Shown in pieces: positions 16,528-24,945 of a DNA stretch of 26,088 nucleotides; positions within the stretch are counted from its first letter, which is position 1; every line of letters starts with the position of its first letter. The notes under the pieces are model-generated. The model made no database searches. It was not told the DNA's origin and saw only the letters and a program-made list of their open reading frames with translations. This DNA is from GCA-2686765 sp036012725 (lineage in GTDB: Bacteria > Pseudomonadota > Alphaproteobacteria > Rhodospirillales > 2-02-FULL-58-16). The translations under genes and the position numbers were made by a program. The DNA is taken from the NCBI GenBank assembly GCA_036012725.1, contig DASCPW010000084.1, forward strand, positions 1 through 26,088, written 5' to 3'.

Positions 16528-17648
16528 CCCAACCTCTCCAGTCCCGGCCTCTTGCGGGTCAGGGCCAACACCATGCCCATGCCCCAGGCCAAGGCCAGCG
16601 TCGACGAGCCGCCGTAGGAAATGAATGGCAGGGTCATGCCCTTTGGCGGCATCAACTGCAGGGTTGACGCCATGTTGATGATCGCCTGAAAGCCAAACTG
16701 GACCAGCAAACCGGCGACGGCCAAGAGAACGAATAGGTCGTTTTCCCTTAACAGACGGGAGAACCCACGCAACACCACGAAAACGAAAAGCCCGACCAGG
16801 AAAAGGCAAACCAGCAGGCCAAACTCCTCCCCGGTAACGGCAAAAATAAAATCGGCGTGGGCGTCGGGCAGGATCTCCTTGATCCGCCCCTCGCCCGGGC
16901 CGCGACCGAAAAGCCCGCCGTTGCGAAAAGCATCCAGCGACCGCATCACCTGAAAGTTGTCGCCCGTGGAAGGGTCGAGAAAGCTGTCGACGCGAACCTG
17001 GACGTGAGTAAAAGTGAAATAGGCGGCGACAGCACCAATCAAGAACAGCAAGGCGACCATCGCAACCAAGGTCAGCGGCAGACCGGCCAGGAACAACTGC
17101 GCGCCCCAGACGGCGGCAACGACGATGCTCATACCCACGTCCGGTTGCAAAAGCAGAAGTGAGATCACCAGAATGAACAACCCGGTGGTGATGGCGTCAC
17201 CGGAAAAATTTTTATCCTGATGTCGTTTGGCGAACAACCAGGCGACGACCACGGCGAAGGCGGGCTTGATGAACTCCGAAGGCTGGATCGAAAGAACTCC
17301 CAGCCGAAGCCAGCGTCTCGCCCCATTAACTTCCCCACCGGTTATCAGAACCACAACCATGAGAACCAAAGTGATCGCAAAGACGACGACCGACAGCCGG
17401 CGGACGCCACCTGATGCCAGCAAGGAAGTGGCGAGCATCACCGCCAATGCCAGCGAAAGAAAGAGGAACTGGCGGTGAACAAAATGGAACGTATCAAGGC
17501 CCATGCGTTCGGCCATCGACGGCGAGGCGGCGAGGATCATCAGTGCGCCGGTTAAGGCAATGGCAACCAGGGCGGTCAGAGTCCAGCGATCGACGGTCCA
17601 CCACCAGCAACCGATGAGGCTAGTATCGGTGCGGGAAAAAGTGCTCAT
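16524..17648 (-). CDS. ftsW: Septal peptidoglycan glycosyltransferase FtsW
   Basis: This 374-residue SEDS-family protein has about ten membrane helices and polymerises lipid II at the septum together with FtsI. SEDS landmarks are SIQPSEFIKPAF, RVDSFLDP, GGLFGRGPGEGRIKEILPDAHADFIFAVTGEEFG and PKGMTLPFISYGGSS near the C-terminus. ATG 17648 lies 19 nt after the mraY stop, with GGGAAGGA as ribosome-binding site. In most relatives murD would lie in that gap; here it is absent while both flanking proteins are intact. The stop overlaps murG as ATGA. Confidence 0.97.
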   Translation of the reverse strand: MSTFSRTDTSLIGCWWWTVDRWTLTALVAIALTGALMILAASPSMAERMGLDTFHFVHRQFLFLSLALAVMLATSLLASGGVRRLSVVVFAITLVLMVVVLITGGEVNGARRWLRLGVLSIQPSEFIKPAFAVVVAWLFAKRHQDKNFSGDAITTGLFILVISLLLLQPDVGMSIVVAAVWGAQLFLAGLPLTLVAMVALLFLIGAVAAYFTFTHVQVRVDSFLDPSTGDNFQVMRSLDAFRNGGLFGRGPGEGRIKEILPDAHADFIFAVTGEEFGLLVCLFLVGLFVFVVLRGFSRLLRENDLFVLLAVAGLLVQFGFQAIINMASTLQLMPPKGMTLPFISYGGSSTLALAWGMGMVLALTRKRPGLERLG

Positions 17649-17667
17649 TTTGCGGCCGTTCCTTCCC

Positions 17668-18756
17668 TCATCTCAGCTTCAACGTGGACAAGCCCACCAA
17701 AGCCAGAATGGTGGCGATGATCCAAAAACGGACAACGATGGTCGGCTCGGCCCAGCCTTTTTTTTCAAAGTGATGGTGCAGGGGCGCCATGCGGAATACC
17801 CGCTTGCCGGTGAGCTTGTAAGAGACCACCTGGACGATCACCGAGACGGTTTCAAGAACGAACAGACCGCCGACGATGGCTAGCACCAGTTCGTGTTTGG
17901 TGATGACGCTGACAGTACCCAAGGCGCCGCCCAAGGAAAGCGATCCCGTATCGCCCATGAAGACCTTGGCCGGCGGTGCGTTGAACCACAAAAATCCCAG
18001 CCCGCCGCCAACCAAGGCGCCGCAGAATATGGTCAGTTCGCCGCTACCGGGGACATAGTGGAGTTGCAGATAGTTGGAGAACACAGAATTTCCAACCAGA
18101 TAAGCGATGAGAGCGAAAACGCCGGCGGCGACCATCACCGGCACGATGGCCAGGCCATCAAGGCCGTCAGTAATGTTGACCGCGTTCGAAGCCCCGACCA
18201 TAACCAGCACGGCGAAAACGACGAATAACCAACCGAGATCGATAAGCACGTCTTTGAAAAAGGGAACGGCAAGGGTGCTGCTATACGGACCCGGCAGCAA
18301 TTTTATGATCCAAAGGGCGGCGGCGGCTGTAACGACCACTTGCAAAACCAGTTTCAGTTTGCCGGACAAGCCCCTGCTACTCCGCTGGCTTACTTTAATA
18401 TAGTCGTCCAGGAAGCCGATGGTGCCGTAACTAGTGGTTATGCCGAGAACCACCCAAATATAACCGTTGCTCAGATCCGCCCATAACAGCGTCGCCCCAA
18501 TCGTCGCCAGAAGGATCAGCAACCCACCCATGGTCGGCGTTCCTTTTTTGGAAAGCAGATGGCTTTCTGGCCCGTCGTCGCGGATGGGCTGGCCTCCTTT
18601 TTGACGGCTTTTGAGGTGGCGAATCAGCGGTGCTCCAACAACGAAGCTAATGATCAGGGCGGTGATGATGGCGCCGCCGGTACGGAAGGTGAGATAGCGA
18701 AATACGTTGAACAAAGTGAACTGGTCAGCCAACGGGTAGAGAAAGTGAAACAGCAT
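17668..18756 (-). CDS. mraY: Phospho-N-acetylmuramoyl-pentapeptide transferase MraY
   Basis: This 362-residue polytopic enzyme moves phospho-MurNAc-pentapeptide from UDP to undecaprenyl phosphate, making lipid I. Active-site motifs are complete: GFLDDYIK with Asp117 and Asp118, NAVNITDGLDGLA (191-203), VFMGDTGSLSLGG with Asp269, and the LHHHFEKKGW loop near residue 325. About ten hydrophobic helices are visible. ATG 18756 follows murF by 11 nt, with GGGAG about 8 nt before it. It is followed directly by ftsW. Confidence 0.98.
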   Translation of the reverse strand: MLFHFLYPLADQFTLFNVFRYLTFRTGGAIITALIISFVVGAPLIRHLKSRQKGGQPIRDDGPESHLLSKKGTPTMGGLLILLATIGATLLWADLSNGYIWVVLGITTSYGTIGFLDDYIKVSQRSSRGLSGKLKLVLQVVVTAAAALWIIKLLPGPYSSTLAVPFFKDVLIDLGWLFVVFAVLVMVGASNAVNITDGLDGLAIVPVMVAAGVFALIAYLVGNSVFSNYLQLHYVPGSGELTIFCGALVGGGLGFLWFNAPPAKVFMGDTGSLSLGGALGTVSVITKHELVLAIVGGLFVLETVSVIVQVVSYKLTGKRVFRMAPLHHHFEKKGWAEPTIVVRFWIIATILALVGLSTLKLR

Positions 18757-18767
18757 GTATCGGCTCC

Positions 18768-20222
18768 CTAATCCCCGTTGACGACCCGTTGCGGGGGGAC
18801 GCTTTCGATTGCCTCATCCAAAGCCAGCAAAGCCTCGACGATAAGCTTGGTGTTGCTCGCCGCTGAGCCTTTGACGCAAATCACGTCGCCCGGCCCCGCC
18901 GCCGCCGTTACCATCGGCGCCAACCGCCGGGCATCGGCGGCGTGGCCGCCACGCATGGCCCGAGGCAGGATGTCGCTCAGGCGGGCCATCTCCATGCCCG
19001 CCGTGAACACCAAATCAATGCCGCCTCTTTGCAGGGGCAGGGCCAAGGCGGCATGTTCGTCGGCCGCCGCCGTTCCCAGTTCCAGCATGTCGCCGAGAAC
19101 GGCAATACGCCGTCCGCCGGCACCCGGCACAACCAGACCCAGGACTTCCAAGGCGGCGGTTACGGATGCGGGATTGGCGTTGTAGCTTTCGTCGATCACC
19201 TGGAAACCGCCGTCGGCCAGGCGGACATGATGGCGTTGCCCCCGTCCGGGCAACGCCGGCAGGCTATCTATGGCGGCGGCGGCGGCGGCCGTGTTGCCGC
19301 CGACGGCGCGTACAGCGGCGAGAACGGCCAAGCTGTTGATCACCCAATGGCGGCCGGGAAGGCCGACACGGTAATCGAGGATCTCGCCAAGCATGTCTGC
19401 TTTGACGTGCGAACCTTCCGGTCCTAGACTCGATTCCAATAGGCGAACCGTCGCTTCGCTGTCGGCGCCGAAGGCCAGAATGGTCTTCACGCCTGTCCTT
19501 CGGGCGGCGGCGGCAAGGCGATGGAAATAGGGATTGTCGCGATTGAGAACGACGATGCCGTCTCTTGGCATGCCGGTAAAGACTTCGGCCTTGGCATCGG
19601 CGATTTCGTCGAGGTTTGCGAAATAGGCGCTATGCGCCACCTCGACGGAGGTGATGAGCGCGACGTGGGGGCTAGCCAGCCGGGATAAAGGTTCGATCTC
19701 ACCGGCATGATTCATGCCCATTTCAAAGATACCGAAAGCGGTTTTTTTCGGCATCCGGGCGAGACTCAACGGCAAACCCAAATGATTGTTGTAACTGCTT
19801 TCGCTGGCGCAGCTCGGGGCCTGTTGGCCGAGAACCCATTTCAGGGCCTCCTTGGTGCCGGTCTTGCCGACACTGCCGGTGACGGCGATGACGCGGGCTT
19901 GGGCACGTTCCCGCGCCGCCCGCGCGAGCCCCCTCAAGGCCGCCATGGTGTTGTTCACCATGATAATGGGAACATTTCCGGGCAGCCCGATAGGTTGGCG
20001 ATGGGCCATTGCCGCCACGGCGCCCCGGCTGAAAGCTTCGGCGATAAAGTCATGGCCGTCGAAACGGGGTCCCTCGATGGCAACGAAAAGGTCTCCGGAT
20101 TCAACCACCCGGCTGTCGATGCAAACGCCGCTGGCCCGCCAATCGGCCTCATGGTCGACCGCCGATGCCGCCGCGACTTCCGCCGCCGTCCACAGGTCTC
20201 GTTTGCCGTTAGCGCTTATCAA
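18768..20222 (-). CDS. murF: UDP-MurNAc-tripeptide--D-Ala-D-Ala ligase MurF
   Basis: This 484-residue Mur ligase adds the D-Ala-D-Ala dipeptide made by Ddl, completing UDP-MurNAc-pentapeptide. The N-terminal region contains LWTAAEVAAA and the UDP-substrate segment CIDSRVVESGDLFVAI. The P-loop is GSVGKTGTK (116-124). NNHLGLPLSLARMP and EMGMNHAGEI are typical MurF motifs, as is DESYNANPAS in the C-terminal domain. The start is TTG 20222, overlapping the murE stop as TTGA; no ATG is available near the expected N-terminus. A purine-rich GGGGGACCGG precedes it. The non-ATG start may lower translation relative to the neighbours. Confidence 0.96.
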   Translation of the reverse strand: MISANGKRDLWTAAEVAAASAVDHEADWRASGVCIDSRVVESGDLFVAIEGPRFDGHDFIAEAFSRGAVAAMAHRQPIGLPGNVPIIMVNNTMAALRGLARAARERAQARVIAVTGSVGKTGTKEALKWVLGQQAPSCASESSYNNHLGLPLSLARMPKKTAFGIFEMGMNHAGEIEPLSRLASPHVALITSVEVAHSAYFANLDEIADAKAEVFTGMPRDGIVVLNRDNPYFHRLAAAARRTGVKTILAFGADSEATVRLLESSLGPEGSHVKADMLGEILDYRVGLPGRHWVINSLAVLAAVRAVGGNTAAAAAAIDSLPALPGRGQRHHVRLADGGFQVIDESYNANPASVTAALEVLGLVVPGAGGRRIAVLGDMLELGTAAADEHAALALPLQRGGIDLVFTAGMEMARLSDILPRAMRGGHAADARRLAPMVTAAAGPGDVICVKGSAASNTKLIVEALLALDEAIESVPPQRVVNGD

Positions 20223-21700
20223 ACCGGTCCCCCGATGGCGACGCGAACAACCTGGGCGTCGTCGAAGGGACGCACCTCATGGCCGACGATCTGCCCCTGC
20301 TCGTGTCCCTTGCCGGCGATCACCAGAAGGTCGCCAGGTTGCAACCCGGCGATGGAGGCAGTAATGGCTTCGCGGCGATCGCCGATTTCCCGGGCCCCGG
20401 GACAGGCGGCCAGAATTTGGGCGCGGATGGCCGCCGCATTCTCGCCGCGCGGGTTGTCGTCGGTGATGAACACCACATCCGCCAACCGCCCGGCCAGCCG
20501 GCCCATATCGGGGCGCTTTCCGGAATCGCGCTCGCCACCACAGCCAAAAACCAGGTGCAGGCGTCCTTCGGCGTGGAGCCTCAGTGCTTTGAGCAAGCAA
20601 GACAGGGCGTCGGGAGTATGGGCGTAATCGACAAAAACGCTGGCTCCCGCCGACGTGTCGGCAACTTTCTGAAGGCGCCCGGGGACCCCTTGCAAACATT
20701 CCAGGGCGGATACCGCTTGGCTTGCGGACTCGCCGGTGGCCAGGGCCATGGCGAGGGCGCAAAGAGCGTTTTCCGCCTGGAAAGAACCAATAAGGGGCAA
20801 GTCTAGCTGGTAAGAATCGCCCAACACCACCAAATCAAGGCGCTGTCCCCCGGGCCGCGGCCGGCACCGTTGCAGTCGCACCTCCCCGCCGTTGGCGCCG
20901 AAACCGATGACCAGTTGGCGCCGTACCTCGGCCATTCTCCGCAAGGCCTCGAAACATTCCGCGTCGGCGTTGAGAACGGCCGTGCCGCCGGGTTTCATGA
21001 CCTCGCCCAACAAACGCATTTTCGCTTCCATGTAGTCCGCCATGGAGCCGTGGTAATCCAGGTGATCACGGGTGATATTGGTGAATGCCGCCACCGTCAC
21101 ATCAACGCCGTCCAGACGATGCTGGGCGAGACCGTGGCTAGAAGCCTCCATGGCCAGGCAATCAACGCCCCGGTCGGCCAAATCGCGAAGCTTCCGATGC
21201 AAGTCCACCGGATCGGGCGTGGTCAGGCCACCAGCCGCCTCCATGCCCGGCGCCGACAGGCCCAGAGTCCCCAGACTGGCGGCGTGACGGCCCAGGCGCG
21301 CCCAAATTTGGCGAAGAAAGGAAATCGTCGAGGTCTTGCCATTGGTTCCGGTTACCGCCCCCACGGTGGCCGGCTGCCGGCTGAAAAAACGCGCCGCCAT
21401 AAGGGCGAACCGGCGGCGCGGATTCTTGTCGATGATCAATGAAAACGGAGCGCTCGCGGCGCCCGTGGCGGAGGCCGGCGAAGAGGTGCCGGGCGACGCC
21501 AGCACGACCGCCGCACCGCGCTCCACCGCGTCACCGATAAAGCTTCGGCCGTCAGCTTGGGCGCCTGGCAAGGCGGCAAACAGAAACCCGGGCTCGACCT
21601 GACGTGAATCACAGGTGAGACCCAAGATTTCCTCGTTCCTGGCTAACGCTTCTGGCATGACACCTGGCATTTCTCCATTGAGAAGCTCAAAAAGCTTCAA
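20219..21700 (-). CDS. murE: UDP-MurNAc-L-Ala-D-Glu--meso-diaminopimelate ligase MurE
   Basis: This 493-residue Mur ligase adds the third amino acid of the stem peptide. The P-loop is GTNGKTS (118-124). EASSHGLAQHRLDG and TNITRDHLDYHGSM belong to the central domain, and Lys227 in YMEAKMRLL is the expected carbamylated lysine. DNPR (415-418) is the motif that binds meso-diaminopimelate rather than lysine. The frame is open upstream within ftsI, but the family N-terminus (KLFELLNG) begins at TTG 21700, preceded by GGGGGGAAAGA. This start overlaps the end of ftsI by 14 nt. An ATG at 21670 would remove ten conserved-looking residues. The stop overlaps murF. Confidence 0.96.
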   Translation of the reverse strand: MKLFELLNGEMPGVMPEALARNEEILGLTCDSRQVEPGFLFAALPGAQADGRSFIGDAVERGAAVVLASPGTSSPASATGAASAPFSLIIDKNPRRRFALMAARFFSRQPATVGAVTGTNGKTSTISFLRQIWARLGRHAASLGTLGLSAPGMEAAGGLTTPDPVDLHRKLRDLADRGVDCLAMEASSHGLAQHRLDGVDVTVAAFTNITRDHLDYHGSMADYMEAKMRLLGEVMKPGGTAVLNADAECFEALRRMAEVRRQLVIGFGANGGEVRLQRCRPRPGGQRLDLVVLGDSYQLDLPLIGSFQAENALCALAMALATGESASQAVSALECLQGVPGRLQKVADTSAGASVFVDYAHTPDALSCLLKALRLHAEGRLHLVFGCGGERDSGKRPDMGRLAGRLADVVFITDDNPRGENAAAIRAQILAACPGAREIGDRREAITASIAGLQPGDLLVIAGKGHEQGQIVGHEVRPFDDAQVVRVAIGGPV

Positions 21701-23438
21701 ATCTTTCCCCCCGCGCCGCCTTTGAGCCGCCGATGGGAACGGCGAGACGCCGGTTACCGGGGCGCAGCGCGTCTTCGCCGGCGGCGGGCGCCAAGCCGAG
21801 GAGCGGCGCCATTCGTTGCACGACACGTTTGACCACGGGCGCGGCGACCCAACCGCCGGTGGCGGAAAAAAATGATTTCGCATTGCCTTTGGGCTCGTCG
21901 AGCAGAGCCAACACCACGTAACGAGGGGCGTTGATGGGAAAGGCGCCGACAAAAGAAGAAATCAATGCCTTGGTCCGGTAGCCGCCGTCGGCAACCTTTG
22001 CCGCCGTTCCCGTCTTGCCACCGATCATGTAGCCGACGGCATCCGCTTTCTTGCCGGTGCCCCGTTCGACCACCATGCGCATGAGTTTGCGCATTCGTCG
22101 CGAAGTCTCGGCCGAGAGCACTCTTTTCCCCTTCAGCGGCAAGTCGCGCCGTTGCTTGAGCAAGGTTGCCGGACGGTACATCCCGCCATTGACAAGGGCG
22201 GCGGCAGCGCTGGCCAGTTGCAAGGGGGTAACGGCGATACCATGGCCGTAAGCGATGGTTAGGGTATTGATCTGGCGCCAGGGCGACGGGATCAGTGGCG
22301 CCCCAACTTCCGGCAACTCGATGGCCGCCGGATGGAGCAGACCGAGCCGATCAAGATAGTGTTTCTGGGTGCGGGTGCCCACATCCAAGGCCATCTTGGC
22401 GGCGCCGATATTCGACGAATAGAGCAGGATTTCCGGTACCGACAGCCAACGGTTTTTGGCATGGAAATCGGAAATGACGTATCGGGCGACACGAATCGGG
22501 GCGCTGGCATCATAGCCGTCGTTCAAGGTGACCTTGCCGGAATCCAGGGCCATGGCCGTTGTGAACAGTTTGAAAGTGGAGCCCATTTCATAGACGCCCT
22601 TGGTCATCCGGTTGAATGCTCCATCCTTGCCGCCCGAGCCGGGAACATTGGGATCGAAATCGGGCAGGGAGACCATCGCCAGGACCTCGCCGGTTTGCAC
22701 GTCAAGCACGGTCCCGGTGGCGCCGAGGGCTTTGAATTCAGCCATCGCCAAGGAAAGTTCCTGGTGAAGAATGGATTGGATGCGAAGATCGAGGGACAGA
22801 GCCAGGGAACCCTTGCCGTTCCCCAAAACGTTGTCGAAATGCTTCTCCATCCCGGCGATGCCGCGGCCGTCGATATCTGTAAATCCAAGCACGTGCGCCC
22901 CTATGCGTCCGTGCGGATAGGCGCGGCGCTCACCGCGCCGGAAATAAAAACCGGGTAAGCCCAAGCGATTGATCCGATATTTTTGTTTCGGGGTCAGGTT
23001 GCGGCGAATCCAGGTAAACCGGGCTCTGGATTTGAGCCTGATCATGATTTCGGCGCGGTTCAGGACCGGCAACGCCGTAACCAGCTTGTCGGCCGCCTCC
23101 TCGGCGTCGAGAACATGTTTAGGATCGGCGTAAAGGGAAGCAACGGGAAGGCTGGTCGCCATGATAATGCCTCTGCGGTCAACGATGTCGACGCGGTCGG
23201 CGACCACCGGGCGGAGCGGCGCGGCGCGCGCCAAGAGGGTCTCGGCGCCTTTGCCCGGAATCGTCAGCTCGACAAGGCGCACGGCGATGATCAGGAAGGC
23301 AAAAGTGATGACGACGCCGATCACCAACAAACGGTTGCGCCCTGTCTCCATGGTCCGTTGGCGGTTGCCTTGCAGATACCTCCGGTTTTCAAACAGGCGC
23401 GCCGGCAATCTCGTCCGGATAGCGTGACTAGGGTTCAT
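21687..23438 (-). CDS. ftsI: Septal transpeptidase FtsI (PBP3)
   Basis: This 583-residue class B penicillin-binding protein crosslinks septal peptidoglycan as partner of FtsW. A basic cytoplasmic tail precedes one membrane helix (about 37-56). The pedestal domain includes VDRRGIIMATSLPVASLYADP (86-106). The transpeptidase domain has all three motifs: Ser287 in STFK (287-290), SSN (341-343) and KTGT (475-478). The C-terminus continues about 70 residues past the core into a basic, Gly/Arg-rich tail. ATG 23438 overlaps the ftsL stop as ATGA. Its 3' end overlaps the TTG start of murE by 14 nt. Confidence 0.97.
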   Translation of the reverse strand: MNPSHAIRTRLPARLFENRRYLQGNRQRTMETGRNRLLVIGVVITFAFLIIAVRLVELTIPGKGAETLLARAAPLRPVVADRVDIVDRRGIIMATSLPVASLYADPKHVLDAEEAADKLVTALPVLNRAEIMIRLKSRARFTWIRRNLTPKQKYRINRLGLPGFYFRRGERRAYPHGRIGAHVLGFTDIDGRGIAGMEKHFDNVLGNGKGSLALSLDLRIQSILHQELSLAMAEFKALGATGTVLDVQTGEVLAMVSLPDFDPNVPGSGGKDGAFNRMTKGVYEMGSTFKLFTTAMALDSGKVTLNDGYDASAPIRVARYVISDFHAKNRWLSVPEILLYSSNIGAAKMALDVGTRTQKHYLDRLGLLHPAAIELPEVGAPLIPSPWRQINTLTIAYGHGIAVTPLQLASAAAALVNGGMYRPATLLKQRRDLPLKGKRVLSAETSRRMRKLMRMVVERGTGKKADAVGYMIGGKTGTAAKVADGGYRTKALISSFVGAFPINAPRYVVLALLDEPKGNAKSFFSATGGWVAAPVVKRVVQRMAPLLGLAPAAGEDALRPGNRRLAVPIGGSKAARGERFEAF

Positions 23439-23941
23439 TGACCGACCTTACCCTTCGGCCAATTGGCGAAAGTGGCCGGCATTGTTCCGCTCATGCGAAT
23501 TTCCGGTCCTGTTTGGGCGATGCTCTTCCCTGCTTTTGGGTTTATTGGCTTTGCCGCGGCCGTGGGCTTCACCCTGGTGACGTTTTCCCCGGCCCGGCGG
23601 CCGTCGGCGCGTGGATCTGTTTTTGACGGTTGCCGGGGAGAAGGCTTTTGTTCTTCGCTAAGAAAAGAGGCTTCCGGCAAACCCGAAACGATGCCGACCC
23701 GCTCCGTCTCGACCGGCTTCAGGCCGAGATAGCGGCGGGCCAGTGAGCGTAGCCGTTGAGGATTGTTAAGATGGCTCCATTCAGCCTTGAGGACGTGGAT
23801 AGCCTGCTGGTCGGCGATGATCGAGCGATTGAGTTGGGAGAGCTCGAGTTCCAGGTCCTGTACCTCGTACTTGACAGAAAACATCACCAAACTGAAAGCC
23901 CCCGCCAACAACAAGATCAACAAAGTTGTGTGACGGATCAT
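23435..23941 (-). CDS. ftsL: Cell division protein FtsL
   Basis: This 168-residue bitopic protein joins FtsQ and FtsB to activate FtsW-FtsI. One membrane helix (about 5-22, TTLLILLLAGAFSLVMFS) is followed by a periplasmic coiled coil (about 24-60, VQDLELELSQLNRSI...) and the FtsL-like segment HLNNPQRLRSLARRYLGLKPV (57-77). The remaining residues, about 80-168, are a low-complexity tail rich in Pro, Lys, Arg and Ala, making the protein longer than the enterobacterial form. The start overlaps the rsmH stop and the stop overlaps ftsI, both as ATGA. Sequence conservation is low, so position is part of the evidence. Confidence 0.93.
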   Translation of the reverse strand: MIRHTTLLILLLAGAFSLVMFSVKYEVQDLELELSQLNRSIIADQQAIHVLKAEWSHLNNPQRLRSLARRYLGLKPVETERVGIVSGLPEASFLSEEQKPSPRQPSKTDPRADGRRAGENVTRVKPTAAAKPINPKAGKSIAQTGPEIRMSGTMPATFANWPKGKVGQ

Positions 23942-24945
23942 GGGCGCCTCCCCGGGCCACCCGTTCCCCTGGGGAGGGACCAGGCCGGGGCGGCGGTGCG
24001 TTCGGCCGCCCGCAGCCGCGCCGAGCGGGCCCGTGGATTAGCCGCCACCTCGGCCGCCGATGGCCGCCTGACCCCCCGGCCGAGAAGACGGAAACTGGGA
24101 CGCGACCGGCTTGCCGCGGCCTCGGGCATATGGCGGGACGGCTTTGCCTGGACACCGCTGCGCCGGCGCAGGAAGTCCTTGACCTTGCGGTCCTCTAGGG
24201 AATGAAAAGAGACCACGGCGAGGCGGCCGCCGGGCGCCAACAAGACCTCGGCCGCGTTCAGGCCGCGATCAAGTTCCTCCAACTCGTCATTGACGTAAAT
24301 GCGCAGGGCCTGAAAAGTTCGCGTCGCCGGATCAATGCGGTCCTTGCGCCGCCGGCTGGCGCCGCGGACGAGATCGGCCAATTGACCGGTACGGGTGATG
24401 GCGGCCTTGCCGCGGGCCTCGACTATGGCGTGGGCGATTCGCCGCGACGCCCGATCCTCTCCATATCGATAGATCAGGTCAGCCAATTCCCGTTCCGGGA
24501 AGTGGTTGACGATATCGGCGGCGGTCATTCCGCCGCCACCCATCCGCATATCGAGCGGTCCATCGGCGCGAAAGGAAAAACCGCGGCCGGCGTCACTGAC
24601 CTGCATCGAGGAAAGGCCAAGGTCAAAAGCGATGCCATCGACGTTAGCAACGCCGACAGCGCCCAATAACTCGATCATATTGCCGTAACAACCGCTCAAG
24701 ACCGTCACCCGGCCCGGAAAACGGTGGCCAAGAGTGGCTCCGTGCCAGACCGCCTCCGGGTCGCGATCGATGCCCCAGAGCGTGCATTGCGCGGCTTCGA
24801 GAAGGGCCTTGGCGTAACCGCCGGCGCCGAAAGTGCCGTCAACGTAAACGGCGCCGTCACGGGGCGCCATGACCTCCAGCATCTCTCTGCGCATCACTGG
24901 AATATGGGGGCAGGAGAAGTCGGATGTCATGGTGACGGTGGCCAT
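23938..24945 (-). CDS. rsmH: 16S rRNA (cytosine-1402-N4)-methyltransferase RsmH
   Basis: This 335-residue enzyme methylates N4 of C1402 in 16S rRNA with S-adenosylmethionine. The start HIPVMRREMLEVM is typical. The SAM-binding motif VDGTFGAGGYA (35-45), then GIDRDP, FDLGLSSMQVSDAGRGFSF, GPLDMRM and RIYVNDELEEL are all present, and VVSFHSLEDRKVKDFLR is near the end. ATG 24945 overlaps the mraZ stop by one base (TGATG) and has GGAG upstream; an in-frame TTG lies one codon before it, and a second ATG five codons inside. The last ~60 residues are a basic, disordered tail. The stop overlaps ftsL. An older name is mraW. Confidence 0.97.
   Translation of the reverse strand: MATVTMTSDFSCPHIPVMRREMLEVMAPRDGAVYVDGTFGAGGYAKALLEAAQCTLWGIDRDPEAVWHGATLGHRFPGRVTVLSGCYGNMIELLGAVGVANVDGIAFDLGLSSMQVSDAGRGFSFRADGPLDMRMGGGGMTAADIVNHFPERELADLIYRYGEDRASRRIAHAIVEARGKAAITRTGQLADLVRGASRRRKDRIDPATRTFQALRIYVNDELEELDRGLNAAEVLLAPGGRLAVVSFHSLEDRKVKDFLRRRSGVQAKPSRHMPEAAASRSRPSFRLLGRGVRRPSAAEVAANPRARSARLRAAERTAAPAWSLPRGTGGPGRRP

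Noticed and set aside
16528..16809. 94-codon N-terminal extension of the murG frame
   Set aside because: It lies within ftsW in another frame. The normal MurG start overlaps the ftsW stop as ATGA.
19707..20627. Open frame of 306 codons on the plus strand opposite murF and murE
   Set aside because: It spans two real genes and their junction on the other strand, with no motif of its own.
21701..21952. 84-codon N-terminal extension of the murE frame
   Set aside because: It lies inside ftsI in another frame, and its translation does not resemble MurE. The family start is at 21700.
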